Of a stretch of DNA of 64,000 nt, positions 54,009 through 63,597 are shown in pieces. Positions within the stretch are counted from its first letter, which is position 1, and each line of letters starts with the position of its first letter. The DNA is from Bacillota bacterium (GTDB taxonomy: Bacteria > Bacillota > Clostridia > Acetivibrionales > JAMNXU01), in NCBI GenBank assembly GCA_023623175.1, contig JAMNXU010000019.1:1-64000 (forward strand). The letters are read 5' to 3'. The position numbers and the translations under genes were made by a program. Below the pieces are notes generated by a model that saw only the letters and a list, made by a program, of their open reading frames with translations, was not told the DNA's origin and did no database searches.

Positions 54009-54734
54009 ATGATTGGACTTGGTACGATAGTAAATTCTGTCGTGGTAATAATCGGCGGGCTTGCCGGCACTTTGATCAAAAATGGCTTGCCCGAGAGATA
54101 CAGGAAAATCATAATGGAGGCAATTGCGCTCTCGGTGCTGGTTATAGGAATTTCCGGCGCCCTGCAGGGAATTTTTGAAGTAAAGGAAGGAAAGCTCGAC
54201 AGGGTTTTCATCATGGAGATGATATTCAGCCTCGTGCTGGGAGGACTTGCAGGGGAACTGATAAATATTGAGCAGAAACTGGACAGGCTTGGCGCGTGGT
54301 TTCAAAAGAGATTTGCAGCGGGCGAGGGCAATTTTGCCCAGGGATTTGTCACCGCTAGCCTTGTATTTTGCGTCGGCGCGATGTCTATTGTTGGATCCCT
54401 CGAGGACGGGCTTTTAGGCAATGCAAGCATATTGTACGCAAAATCAGTTCTTGACGGTATAAGCTCCGTTGTTTTCGCCGCTACGCTGGGAGTCGGCGTG
54501 GCTTTTTCCGCGTTGCCCGTTTTGGTCTACCAGGGCAGCATTACCCTGGCGGCGGGTTTCGTAAAACCCTGGCTTACCGATACCGTGGTGACGCAGATGT
54601 CCCTTGCGGGAAGCGTGCTGATCATGGCTATAGGAATGAATATGCTCGAAATAAGAAAAATCAGGGTGGGCAACCTCCTGCCGGCAATTTTCATGCCCGT
54701 GATTTTTTATCTTGTAAAAATGATTATTTATTGA
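54009..54734 (+). CDS. DUF554/YdfK-like membrane protein (241 aa)
   Basis: Begins MIGLGTIVNSVVVIIGGLAG and contains NIEQKLDRLGAWFQKRF and GFVTASLVFCVGAMSIVGSLEDG, the typical DUF554 blocks, within six to seven predicted membrane helices. The family is thought to be an uncharacterised transporter. ATG 54009 is preferred for its GGAAGGTGG site; a TTG five codons upstream is an alternative. Confidence 0.8.
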   Translation: MIGLGTIVNSVVVIIGGLAGTLIKNGLPERYRKIIMEAIALSVLVIGISGALQGIFEVKEGKLDRVFIMEMIFSLVLGGLAGELINIEQKLDRLGAWFQKRFAAGEGNFAQGFVTASLVFCVGAMSIVGSLEDGLLGNASILYAKSVLDGISSVVFAATLGVGVAFSALPVLVYQGSITLAAGFVKPWLTDTVVTQMSLAGSVLIMAIGMNMLEIRKIRVGNLLPAIFMPVIFYLVKMIIY

Positions 54735-54764
54735 TTAATAAAATTATTATACTCGCTTAATTAT

Positions 54765-54827
54765 ATTGATTTTAAGCAGGACTGATTTTTAGCAGGATTG
54801 ATTTTAACAGGATTGATTTTAAACAGG
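54765..54827. repeat. Tandem 16-bp repeats upstream of the MFS gene
   Basis: Four contiguous units: ATTGATTTTAAGCAGG (54765-54780), then 54781-54796, 54797-54811 (one base shorter) and 54812-54827, ending just 7 bp before the ATG. Each ends in CAGG, so each copy carries a weak Shine-Dalgarno-like sequence; the last (AACAGGG) is the likely ribosome binding site. Unequal copy number by slippage could tune translation. Confidence 0.75.
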
Positions 54828-54834
54828 GAATCAA

Positions 54835-56058
54835 ATGCTGCTGAATATGCGGTTTTTATGCGGCAGAACCGGGGTGAATCAATTGGAACGCAAAAACAAC
54901 CGTATTTTTCTTTTTTGTATAATCACCAGCCTGTACTGGTTTTCCCTTTATTCCTATGTGCCTACTTTTCCTACTTACACGGCCGGTCTAGGAGCTTCCT
55001 ACCGCATGGTGGGACTTGTTCTCGGCTCCTACGGCTTTGCGCAGATGGTGCTTCGAATTCCGCTCGGCATAGTATCTGACAGGCTGAACCGGCGCAAAAT
55101 TTTTATTTTTGCCGGAATCGCGTTTTCGCTAATCAGCAGCCTGATGCTGCTGGTTTTCAAAAATATTTACATTGTGCTCGCAGCGCGGTTTATGGCCGGC
55201 GTTGCCGCTTCATCATGGGTTGTTTTTACCGTGTTGTTTTCATCTTACTTTGGAAGCGGTGAGGCGCCCAAAGCCATCGGGTACATAAATTCCTTCAACT
55301 CGGGGGGACAGATGGCGGCGATTTTTCTCGGCGGAGCGGCGGCACAGTTTCTGGGCGAGCAATATCCTTTCCTTATAGGCGCCCTGGTGGCTTTTGCCGC
55401 GTTAATGCTAAGCCTTGGGATTATAGAGAATAGAGATGTAAAGAGAAAACCCGCTACGTTCAATGAACTGCTGTCCGTGGCTGCAAATCCCGCTTTTCTG
55501 ATTATATGTTTGCTGGCGGTCCTTTCCCAGTTTGTAACCTTTGCGACGGTCTACGGGTTCACGCCCGTGGCGGCGGAAAAAATAGGAGCCAATGATTTTG
55601 AGCTTGGGCTTCTGACAGGAATTTCGACCCTGCCGGGTATTTTTGCTTCGGCAATGAGCGGAGCGCTGTTTGCAAGGAAATTCGGCGAGAGGAGCACTAT
55701 TGTCGGCGGCTTTGCGCTGAGCATGATCACAACGGTATGCATACCCTTTATAGGCAAACTGTGGGTTTTATACTTAACCCAGTTTTTAGGAGGATTCGGG
55801 CGAGGGCTTGTATTTCCGCTGCTGATGGGACTCAGCATCAAAAACGTGGAAGACAGCAAGAGGGCGACGGCGATGGGTTTTTTCCAGGCAATCTACAGTA
55901 TCGGCATGTTCCTTGGCCCGGTACTGGTAGGCCAGCTGAATCAGATGGTCGGTCTCGAATGGGGATTTTGGTGCACCGGCGCTGTGGCTTTCGCCGGAAT
56001 GCTTATTATGCTGCTTTACCGTCAAAAGGATCGTCCCGCGTCTAAGTCCAGTGAATGA
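54835..56058 (+). CDS. Major facilitator superfamily transporter (407 aa)
   Basis: Twelve-helix transporter of the drug/sugar MFS type. A motif-A-like GIVSDRLNRRKIFIFAG lies between helices 2 and 3, and repeated glycine-rich helices follow (FNSGGQMAAIFLGGAAAQFLG). The start follows the tandem repeat array; the AACAGGG of the last unit serves as ribosome binding site. The C-terminus is affected by a 23-bp tandem duplication that extends past the stop. Substrate unknown. Confidence 0.85.
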   Translation: MLLNMRFLCGRTGVNQLERKNNRIFLFCIITSLYWFSLYSYVPTFPTYTAGLGASYRMVGLVLGSYGFAQMVLRIPLGIVSDRLNRRKIFIFAGIAFSLISSLMLLVFKNIYIVLAARFMAGVAASSWVVFTVLFSSYFGSGEAPKAIGYINSFNSGGQMAAIFLGGAAAQFLGEQYPFLIGALVAFAALMLSLGIIENRDVKRKPATFNELLSVAANPAFLIICLLAVLSQFVTFATVYGFTPVAAEKIGANDFELGLLTGISTLPGIFASAMSGALFARKFGERSTIVGGFALSMITTVCIPFIGKLWVLYLTQFLGGFGRGLVFPLLMGLSIKNVEDSKRATAMGFFQAIYSIGMFLGPVLVGQLNQMVGLEWGFWCTGAVAFAGMLIMLLYRQKDRPASKSSE

Positions 56059-56086
56059 TGATATCTAAGTCCAATGAATTATGATA
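56041..56086. repeat. 23-bp tandem duplication over the MFS stop codon
   Basis: Unit 1 (56041-56063) includes the last MFS codons and its TGA. Unit 2 (56064-56086) repeats it with only two base differences. It is a simple recent tandem duplication. Confidence 0.7.
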
Positions 56087-56275
56087 TAGATTACGTGCTG
56101 AATACCGGCATGGAGCGCATCCCGGCTGCTTACTTTTGAATCTCCTGCCGGCTGCCGGCATCAATTGCATCCTGGTTGCTTAAATGGCACAATTCGGCTA
56201 CAGAATGAATCTTATCGTGTTTGCTGATGTGAATCACCTGCTGGCTGCTGCAATGAATCCTCTGAATTACATGAA

Positions 56276-57172
56276 TCAGCAGGAATGGTCCTGTGCCTGA
56301 TCCCGTGTTTCACTTTCCAGCGGCCTAAGGGTGGTATACAGGCATCGTCCGGTTATTGCCAGTATTACAACCACACCACCGACTATTGCCCAGGAGCCCG
56401 GAACTTCACCCAGGAAGAGGAACACCCAGAACGGATTGAGAACGGGCTCAAGAATCGGAATAAGAATTGCTTCAATGGCAGTTACCTTTTTAATTGCAAT
56501 TGTGTAGAGGATATAGGAAAGCCCGAGCTGCAAGGTGCCCAGCAGCAACAGGACCACGGCTCCCTTAAGGCCGGGGCTTTCGCCGAACATGAACGGAATG
56601 CCTACAATGGCAGTTATTATGTTGCCGATGAACACCGATTCCACGGGTGAGGAATCCTTTTGTTTTCTCAGCAGCATGACAAGGCATGCAAAGAAAAAAC
56701 CGCTCAGAATGGAGGCAATATTTCCGAAAAATCCGCCCGTCGAAATATCGTCAGCAAAAAAGAGAAGCATTCCGCCGAGGCTTGCCACTATGGCGATCCA
56801 GTCTACAAGCCTTGTTTTTTCCTTTAAAAACCACGCGCCGAAAATTGCCACGTAGACAGGCGCCGTGTATTGCAGCATGATGGCGTTGGCGGCGGTTGTA
56901 TATTTATTGGCGACTACAAAAAGTATTACGGTACAGGAATAAGCGATACCTCCCAGGATCTGCACGGGCGAACGCGTTATTTTAGGCTTCCTGAGATAAA
57001 TGAGAATGAGGAGCGCTGCTATTGCGCTTCTGGCTCCTGATATCGCTATCGGGTTCCACGGAACCAGTTTTATAAACAAACCTCCAAGGCTCCACAGTAT
57101 GGATGTCATCACGAGGAAAAACAGGGCCACGGGTCTTGAAGGATTACTTGTGAATATCGATTTTAGCTTCAT
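56276..57172 (-). CDS. EamA-family (DMT) membrane transporter (298 aa)
   Basis: Ten predicted helices in two similar halves, typical of the drug/metabolite transporter superfamily: ILWSLGGLFIKLVPWNPIAI, MLQYTAPVYVAIFGAWFL and AIEAILIPILEPVLNPFWVF with the conserved Pro-Glu-Pro in each half. It probably exports metabolites or amino acids; the substrate is unknown. GGAGATG precedes the ATG. It is monocistronic. The 190 bp between it and the MFS gene hold the duplication above and degenerate GCTGCT-rich sequence. Confidence 0.85.
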   Translation of the reverse strand: MKLKSIFTSNPSRPVALFFLVMTSILWSLGGLFIKLVPWNPIAISGARSAIAALLILIYLRKPKITRSPVQILGGIAYSCTVILFVVANKYTTAANAIMLQYTAPVYVAIFGAWFLKEKTRLVDWIAIVASLGGMLLFFADDISTGGFFGNIASILSGFFFACLVMLLRKQKDSSPVESVFIGNIITAIVGIPFMFGESPGLKGAVVLLLLGTLQLGLSYILYTIAIKKVTAIEAILIPILEPVLNPFWVFLFLGEVPGSWAIVGGVVVILAITGRCLYTTLRPLESETRDQAQDHSC

Positions 57173-57464
57173 TAAAATTCATCTCCGATAGTTGCTTTAG
57201 TGCCTATGAAGTCAAGATGCTATGTCAACATACGGGATTATATCCCAAAAGAGTTTAAACGTAAAGTGGTTTTGCAGTGCCGCCGGACATTCCGGCATTA
57301 ACAGGCTCTTACTAGTAAAGTTTCCGGGTTAAGCCATTGTAATATTTTACTTTACACTATGTGACAAAATTATTATTATATTAATTAAGAAGCGCAGTCT
57401 TAAATTATATTTTTTGGCTGAATTCATCGAAAATTGCCCATTTCTTTCCTTTAGGAGGATTGCC

Positions 57465-58787
57465 ATGAAAAATCTGGTTAAGTACTCGGCCGGCATTGTT
57501 TCCCTGAAAAGAAGCCAGGAAGGAGACGGAGACAATTATTTTGCTGACGGCAGAACCAGGGAGGACAATATCCTGAATCTTCAGGTCTCCATTGAAAAAA
57601 GCGGCGACAATTGCCTGTTTTGCGTATTTGATGATATAAAGGAAATCCGTCGCGATGGCGAAACAGGCGTTACGCTTGCGGGAGAGATAAGCAAGCTTTA
57701 TAAGAGAATTGGCAGCGTGGACCGGAACATTGACAGCAAAATCAACATGATGAGCGAATGTATACGGGATACCGATAACCTGATATACAGTGCCACTCTC
57801 GGCATGCCTGCCGACAGGAAGGGACCGACGGCCTTTGCGGGCCTGATATTTTCCGAGGGCCAGGCGGCTGCGCTTAATATAGGAGGCAACAGGGTGTGCC
57901 TTTACCGCAACGGTATCTTGAAGCCCATGGCAGGCGACAGAAAAAAGATGGAAAGACTTTTGAAAATGGGCATTATTACATTGGAGCAGGCCAAGGACAT
58001 ATCTCCCCATTTTGGGACAGCCGGCGAAGGAACAAAAGAAGCGTCTCCGGATTTTGAGATTATAGACCTGAGAGCCGGCGATGTATTCGTGTTGATGAGC
58101 GGATGGCTTGCCAACGCGCTTGAAGATGACAGGCTCGCGGAAATCCTTGATGAAAGCGGAGATGTGGACAAGGCCGCGGCAGCATTGGCCAAAGAGGCAT
58201 TGGACAGCAATTTCGACGGTGATATCACCGCCATGGTAATTTATATTGAAGATGTTGACGGAGATGAAGAAATGAAACCTCAAAAGAAAACCAAAAAAGC
58301 TACTTCCGGAAAGCGGCAGGCATATTCGTTCCTGCCTGATGACAGCGAAGCCCGTGAAAACTTCAGGACCTACGTCGCTGCAGTCGCAACGAGCATTTTA
58401 ATCATAGCTTTGCTGTTTTGCGCGTACATATTCTGGATCAAGGGGGATAACTCCGGCAATACATCGGGCAGGGGAGACGAAACCCAGTACACCGATGATA
58501 CGGATTTCACAACAACAACCGAAAACGACGCCGGGGAAAACGGACCAGGAACAGGCAGCGAAACCGAGCAGTCTTCTGAAGGCGAAATAGCGGAAGAGCC
58601 GTCTCAAACCCCGAATGAGAGCGGTAGCTCCGGCCAGACTGTTTATACCGTACAAAGCGGTGACACGCTTTCGTCCATCAGTCAGAAGTTTTACGGTAAT
58701 TCTTACAGTTATGATAAAATCATGGAGGCCAATGACTTGAAAGATCCCAACAGCATTTACGCCGGACAACAATTGATTATTCCGTGA
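57465..58787 (+). CDS. Membrane protein with PP2C-like phosphatase domain and extracellular LysM (440 aa)
   Basis: An N-terminal PP2C-like phosphatase domain (about 1-260) keeps the general layout, but the usual acidic motifs are altered: [11 protein letters not shown], then CVFDDIKE where DGMGG is expected, and a final GDITAMVIY. It may be a weak or inactive phosphatase. A single membrane helix (about 301-324, [17 protein letters not shown]) is followed by an acidic Thr/Ser/Gly-rich linker and a LysM domain (about 394-438, [19 protein letters not shown]), which binds peptidoglycan outside the cell. The ATG at 57465 follows AGGAGG. The fusion suggests a cell-wall-sensing signalling protein. 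A strong terminator follows. Confidence 0.75.
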   Translation: MKNLVKYSAGIVSLKRSQEGDGDNYFADGRTREDNILNLQVSIEKSGDNCLFCVFDDIKEIRRDGETGVTLAGEISKLYKRIGSVDRNIDSKINMMSECIRDTDNLIYSATLGMPADRKGPTAFAGLIFSEGQAAALNIGGNRVCLYRNGILKPMAGDRKKMERLLKMGIITLEQAKDISPHFGTAGEGTKEASPDFEIIDLRAGDVFVLMSGWLANALEDDRLAEILDESGDVDKAAAALAKEALDSNFDGDITAMVIYIEDVDGDEEMKPQKKTKKATSGKRQAYSFLPDDSEARENFRTYVAAVATSILIIALLFCAYIFWIKGDNSGNTSGRGDETQYTDDTDFTTTTENDAGENGPGTGSETEQSSEGEIAEEPSQTPNESGSSGQTVYTVQSGDTLSSISQKFYGNSYSYDKIMEANDLKDPNSIYAGQQLIIP

Positions 58788-58858
58788 TGGACGGGGAGCC
58801 GATTTGTATATGCCAACTGGCATGAGCCCAACAGGCATAAGCTCTGATAAAACATTCG

Positions 58859-58892
58859 AGCCCGGATTTGATTGATCCGGGCTTTTTTTTTA
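58859..58892 (+). terminator. Intrinsic terminator
   Basis: AGCCCGGAT (58859-58867) pairs with ATCCGGGCT (58875-58883) with a 7-nt loop, followed by eight or more T. It ends the PP2C-LysM gene. Confidence 0.9.
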
Positions 58893-58929
58893 TATTTGTT
58901 ACTTTGATATTTCAAGTTAGTCTCAGTTT

Positions 58930-60141
58930 TCAATCGCGGCTGTTCATGGTTTGATCCAGGCTGTTTAATATTTCTGCCATGTCAATGGGATCTATGGGGA
59001 AGTTTTCATACTTGGCCTTTATGTTTGTCATGGCGCGCCGGAACTCATTGCTTATACAGCCGTTTTCGCGCGCTGTCAGCGCCTCGACGTAGGCTGACAG
59101 GTCGTCGGCCGCCTTTACCAGCGTCCCGTCGCGCGGATTGAAGCGATCCTCGTTGTATGACGCGCTTATTTGCGTACACGTGGTATTTACAGGCTCGTTG
59201 CCTATATAGATAATATCGCTGAATTCATTTTCCGTAAACATCCTGATTTCTTGAATAAATTCTGCGGGCAGAAGAGGATAAATCACCGTTTCCATTTTTT
59301 CTTTTTCATATTCCTTTATGAGGTCGTCAAGACCTTCGATGGAACGTTTTACCGGGGAGATGATGTCTCTTGTAAGCACTTCAGGGAGGTCATGGAACAG
59401 GCCCGTGAAGAAATTGTTGAAGCAACGGCGCGGACAACAGCCCATCTTGAGTGAGAACAGGTAAGTTAATATGGCGACAAACAGCGAATGACCGAGGACC
59501 GATGTTTTAGGTATCCTGTGGACCTGGGCCCACCGGGACTGGAAACGCAGGTGGCCGTACAAATCAATGAAACGCTTATAGGAGCTGTGGGTTGCAATTT
59601 TCTGCATTCCCACAAGGTCGTTGTAGTTTTCGATTTTATTGAGAAAGTCTTCCTTTATTTCCTTTATCTCAAATCCATCGGGGTTGAGCCTTTCAATAAT
59701 GTCAAATTCCCATTTGGACGCGTAAATATGGGCTGCGCTCAGTATCCTCTTTTCCAGGGTGTCGTCGGTCTTTTCGAAATGGGAGCGAAATCTTTCGCAA
59801 AAGTCTTCTCCGAACGGCGATATGTAATCCTTCAGTTCATTGTACACAAATTCATTGAGCTTTTTATATTTTTGGCTGTCCGATTTTATTTTGTAATATA
59901 CCGGGGGTTTGATGTCGGTTATTACAATTCGCTGGAGCAGTTCGAATATGCCGCCCTCAATTATTTCAATCCAGTTGATACCCCTGCTTTCTTCGAATTT
60001 GCCCAAAAAATAGGCTATGGACATTTTATGGGCCTGTTTGTCCATTTCAACCAAGTCAATGGGCCTGAGCTTGTCATTCCAACGCTGCATATAAAAGGCG
60101 TCGAAGATTTTCAAAATAAAGTCCCTGTTCAGAGCAATCAT
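58930..60141 (-). CDS. HD-domain phosphohydrolase (403 aa)
   Basis: HD superfamily metal-dependent phosphohydrolase. His218 (SVLGHSLF), the His250-Asp251 pair (GLFHDLPEVLTRDI) and an Asp near 352 (KAADDLSAYVEA) form the HD metal site. The N-terminal about 200 residues are helical and unrecognised. YfbR-like HD enzymes are nucleotidases, but this could equally be another HD function. AAAGGAGG abuts the ATG at 60141 almost without spacing. It is followed downstream by a MATE gene on the same strand, 74 bp apart. Confidence 0.8.
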   Translation of the reverse strand: MIALNRDFILKIFDAFYMQRWNDKLRPIDLVEMDKQAHKMSIAYFLGKFEESRGINWIEIIEGGIFELLQRIVITDIKPPVYYKIKSDSQKYKKLNEFVYNELKDYISPFGEDFCERFRSHFEKTDDTLEKRILSAAHIYASKWEFDIIERLNPDGFEIKEIKEDFLNKIENYNDLVGMQKIATHSSYKRFIDLYGHLRFQSRWAQVHRIPKTSVLGHSLFVAILTYLFSLKMGCCPRRCFNNFFTGLFHDLPEVLTRDIISPVKRSIEGLDDLIKEYEKEKMETVIYPLLPAEFIQEIRMFTENEFSDIIYIGNEPVNTTCTQISASYNEDRFNPRDGTLVKAADDLSAYVEALTARENGCISNEFRRAMTNIKAKYENFPIDPIDMAEILNSLDQTMNSRD

Positions 60142-60215
60142 CCTCCTTTGCGCAACAGCACGGGCAATAGCTGTTCTTTTAGTTTACCATAAATTAACTT
60201 TGATTTCCACATGAA

Positions 60216-61610
60216 TTAATTCAACGTGTCGGGAAGAATTATCCCGGACTTGCGGCCGGCTTTTTTCCATTTGCCTGAAAAATAGTAGATGAGACTAACG
60301 GTCATGGTGGCGAAATAGCTGAGTACGACAGCTACCCATATGCCGTTGAGACCGAGGGGAGTCAGCCGGGAAAGCAGCGCGGCAGAGGGGACCCTGACGA
60401 TCCACAGAGAAACGAGGGAAAAAAGCATCGTGACTGCCGTGTCGCCGGCGCCGTTGGCAATACCGCTCGCAATGTACATGATTGCGAAGAAAATGTATGA
60501 GCCGCCCTGTATCCGGAGGTAATTGGTGCCTATGCGCAGCACTTCCTCGCTGTCTACGAAAATGGACAGCAAATACCTTGGAAAGGAAACGACCATTAAT
60601 GAAATCAACAGCGTAATCGAGGAAGTCATGATAACTCCCCAACGGAAAATCTGCTTTACTCTCTCCGGCTTGCCGGCTCCCAGGTTTTGCCCTGTAAGCG
60701 TGGAAACCGACGACCCAAGGGCAATCGCCGGCATGAAGGCGACGGAGTCTATGCGCGTTGCGGCTCCGAACGCCGCTGTTGCCGCGGCGCCGTATGTATT
60801 GACAAAAGAGGTTATGAAAGCCGACCCTATGGAAGTGAGGGATTGCTGAACGATGGACGGAAGGCCGAGTTTTATGATCTGCAGCGAAATGTCCTTGTCA
60901 AGGGCCAGTTTTTTGTGCCTGAACGCGACAATATGGTCCTGCCTGTTGAGGTAAATAATGGCGAGCACAGCCGCGACGGACTGGGACAGGATTGTGGCAT
61001 AGGCTGCGCCCCTGAGCTCAAGCCGCGGGAAAGGTCCAAACCCGGCTATCATAAAGGGATCGAGTAAAATATTCAGTACTATTCCCACCGAAAGGAAAAA
61101 CAGCGGGGTGCTGGTGTCACCGATACCCCTGAGTATTGAAAGAATAAGGTACCCGAGATACAGGGGGACGAATCCCAGCAATGATATGTTAAGATAGTCG
61201 TAAGCCATTTTGAAAATTTCCGCGGGAGTGTTCATAAGATGCAGCAGGCGCTCCGTCGAGGCAATGCCGGCAACGGTCATGAAAAGCCCTATTAATATGG
61301 CAAGCATGAAGGATGTGTTCACAATGCGCGTTACCTCGTCGTACTTTTTTGCTCCGTAATTTTGCGAAACCAGGATTGTGGTGGCAAGCGTGGAGCCTGA
61401 CGCAACCGCTATCAGTATCAGGACTATCGGGAGGACGACGGCGGATGCGGCGACGGCTTCATCCCCGATCAGTTTGCCGATCCACATGGTGTCGATTATG
61501 TAATACCCTGTCTGAATAACGTTGCCCGCAAGCACCGGGATGAAATACGCGAGCAGACGTCGCGGAATGCTGCCGGTTGTAAGGTCCCTGCCGAATTTTT
61601 TCTCCTCCAT
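60216..61610 (-). CDS. MATE-family efflux transporter (464 aa)
   Basis: Twelve-helix multidrug and toxin extrusion family antiporter. Motifs visible are GNVIQTGYYIIDTMWIGK near the N-terminus and AFGAATRIDSVAFMPAIALG in the second half. It exports cationic or aromatic compounds using sodium or proton gradients. GGGAGG precedes the ATG at 61610. It is upstream of the HD gene on the same strand. Confidence 0.9.
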   Translation of the reverse strand: MEEKKFGRDLTTGSIPRRLLAYFIPVLAGNVIQTGYYIIDTMWIGKLIGDEAVAASAVVLPIVLILIAVASGSTLATTILVSQNYGAKKYDEVTRIVNTSFMLAILIGLFMTVAGIASTERLLHLMNTPAEIFKMAYDYLNISLLGFVPLYLGYLILSILRGIGDTSTPLFFLSVGIVLNILLDPFMIAGFGPFPRLELRGAAYATILSQSVAAVLAIIYLNRQDHIVAFRHKKLALDKDISLQIIKLGLPSIVQQSLTSIGSAFITSFVNTYGAAATAAFGAATRIDSVAFMPAIALGSSVSTLTGQNLGAGKPERVKQIFRWGVIMTSSITLLISLMVVSFPRYLLSIFVDSEEVLRIGTNYLRIQGGSYIFFAIMYIASGIANGAGDTAVTMLFSLVSLWIVRVPSAALLSRLTPLGLNGIWVAVVLSYFATMTVSLIYYFSGKWKKAGRKSGIILPDTLN

Positions 61611-61881
61611 ACATCCTCCCTTCTAACGGTTCATACCATGAAATCGGGCTTCGTTCCAGGATTCTCGTTCATGATTCTATTATACCCAAGGCTTTCAGCG
61701 GATACCATGGGAGAAACATAATAATGTTATGTTTAAATAACAAAAATCGTAATGCAAGGGTAATCATGTTATGCCGACGCTGTTGTATAGTTTAAACCGG
61801 AAAATCAGGTTTCTTGCATTGATCATGTTTGGTATAATTTGTTTATATTTTAAATCGTCAATCGGGAAAGGGGCATATCAG

Positions 61882-63165
61882 ATGACCGGTGAAAAAACCA
61901 GGGTGCTGGTTTTGACCGATATCAGCAGCCTGAGCGGAAATTTGAACGAACCTGACGATACCCAGTCGCTGGTGCGACTGCTGCTTTATGCAGACCAGTT
62001 TCAGATAGAAGGGCTTATTGCGACCTATACTGAGCATTGCGACGATGTGAAACCCGAATATATCGAAGAAGTAGTAAAAGCCTACGGAAAGGTTCGGGAC
62101 AATTTGCTCCTGCACAGCAGCAGTTATCCCCGGGAAGAAGAATTGCTGAAAGTTATAAAATCCGGCAGTAAAAAATGCGGAATGGGACATGTGGGACCCG
62201 GCTGGGACACCGAAGCTTCGGACTGGATTATTAAAATGGCGAATAAGCCGGACCTGCGGCCCTTGTGGATACTGGTGTGGGGAGGTCCGCTGGATCTCGC
62301 GCAGGCCCTGTGGAAGGTTACGGCCGAATGCGGACCTTCGGGAGCTGCAAAATTTAAAGAGCGGCTCAGGGTCTATGCCATAGGAGACCAGTACGATGAA
62401 AGCGGTAAATGGATCAGGCAGAATCATCCCGATCTTTTTTACATAACGTCTTACAAGGCTTTCAGGGGGATTTACAGGTACGGGGACACAAGCCTCTGCA
62501 GCGAACGGTGGGTTGTTGACAATATATCGACAAATCACGGCCCCCTCGGAAAGATATATCCCGTATACGATGGCGGAGATCCCTGGGGCCGCGTAAAAGG
62601 GATAAAAGAAGGCGATACTCCGACTTTTCTTTATCTTGTCAGGAACGGTCTCGGATGCCCTGAAAAGCCGTGGTACGGAAGCTGGGGAGGAAGGTTTGAG
62701 GGAAGAGGCAATCACTTTTATGATGCCGTGGACGCCGTTGGAAATGACGCTTCCGAGGCGGCAACCCTATACCGTTGGAGACCGGCGTTTCAGGCAGACT
62801 TTCAGGCAAGAATGGACTGGTGCGTAAAAAGCTATGAAAATGCAAACCACGCTCCGAGGGCAGAAATAAAGGGAGACCCGGCAAGACGCGTAAAACCGGG
62901 AGAAAAGGTGATTCTAAGCGCCGAGGATTCCACCGATCCCGACGGTGATGATATTTCCTATAAATGGTATTGTTACAGGGAGGCAGGCAATTTTGCCGGA
63001 GAGCCTGAGATAGAGGGGAGTGACGAAGCCGTCGCCGTCTTTACTGCTCCGCATGTTAACACGGAAACAAATATCCATATTATCCTGGAGGTTACCGACA
63101 ACGGGGAACCACCGCTGACAAGTTATAAAAGGGTGATTGTTACCGTTGATCCGAATTTGAAATGA
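61882..63165 (+). CDS. DUF1593/Sde0182-like nucleoside-hydrolase-fold protein (427 aa)
   Basis: The N-terminal part (RVLVLTDISSLSGNLNEPDD, IEGLIATYTEH, LWILVWGGPLDLAQAL) matches DUF1593, a nucleoside-hydrolase-like fold seen in cellulolytic and pectin-related bacteria (Sde0182). A C-terminal Ig/cadherin-like domain carries STDPDGDDISYKWY. ATG 61882 is used because AAAGGGG precedes it. In-frame upstream ATG 61771 would add a 37-residue segment containing a hydrophobic helix (FLALIMFGIICLYF) that could act as a signal anchor, so location is uncertain. It is probably involved in carbohydrate breakdown; no reaction can be claimed. A strong terminator follows. Confidence 0.7.
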   Translation: MTGEKTRVLVLTDISSLSGNLNEPDDTQSLVRLLLYADQFQIEGLIATYTEHCDDVKPEYIEEVVKAYGKVRDNLLLHSSSYPREEELLKVIKSGSKKCGMGHVGPGWDTEASDWIIKMANKPDLRPLWILVWGGPLDLAQALWKVTAECGPSGAAKFKERLRVYAIGDQYDESGKWIRQNHPDLFYITSYKAFRGIYRYGDTSLCSERWVVDNISTNHGPLGKIYPVYDGGDPWGRVKGIKEGDTPTFLYLVRNGLGCPEKPWYGSWGGRFEGRGNHFYDAVDAVGNDASEAATLYRWRPAFQADFQARMDWCVKSYENANHAPRAEIKGDPARRVKPGEKVILSAEDSTDPDGDDISYKWYCYREAGNFAGEPEIEGSDEAVAVFTAPHVNTETNIHIILEVTDNGEPPLTSYKRVIVTVDPNLK

Positions 63166-63194
63166 ACATTTTACATGTTATGGGATATATCCGA

Positions 63195-63237
63195 CTGCAG
63201 TTTTTGCCGATAGGCAAAGACTGCAGGCTTTTTTTTC
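63195..63237 (+). terminator. Intrinsic terminator
   Basis: CTGCAGTTTTTGCC (63195-63208) and GGCAAAGACTGCAG (63213-63226) pair with one mismatch around a GATA loop, followed by GCTTTTTTTTC. It ends the DUF1593 gene. Confidence 0.9.
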
Positions 63238-63241
63238 TTTG

Positions 63242-63556
63242 TATAGTTAATGGCGTGTGACTAAAGATATTTTTGTAGTATTTTAAGCTAAAGCTTTTGT
63301 AGTATCTTAAGTTAACGTTTGGTAGTAACTTAAGTTAAAGATTGTGTAGTATTTTAGGCTAAAGTTTTTGTAGTAATTTAAGTTAAGGCGCATGGATTTA
63401 TGCTTTCTGTATGGCTTTATTTACAGTTGATTGAGTCGCGTCCAAAACTACTTTAATTCTGCATAGTTGATGCCGTGCGACTAAAATACTTTTGTAGTTA
63501 ATAAAATGTAGCTCAAAAATACTTTTATAAGTTAATAACATGTGACTGAAAAAATA
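63242..63556. repeat. Composite direct-repeat array upstream of TauE/SafE
   Basis: Five contiguous units of 23-24 bp from 63275 to about 63393 (63275, 63299, 63322, 63346, 63370), each GTAGTAnnTTAAGTTAAnG-like. Flanking them are longer (about 34-39 bp) copies of a TAGTTAATGnCGTGTGACTA-like unit at 63242, 63462, 63495 and 63529. The GTAGTA sequence is also the end of the longer unit, so the short units may derive from it. No gene lies within. It may be a regulatory array or an expanding non-coding repeat. Confidence 0.7.
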
Positions 63557-63597
63557 ATGAATTCGAATTGGATCAAGGAAAGGCCTGGTTTGGGAAG

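Noticed and set aside
63242-63556. CRISPR array
   Set aside because: The units are directly adjacent without unique spacers, and no cas genes are visible in the window.
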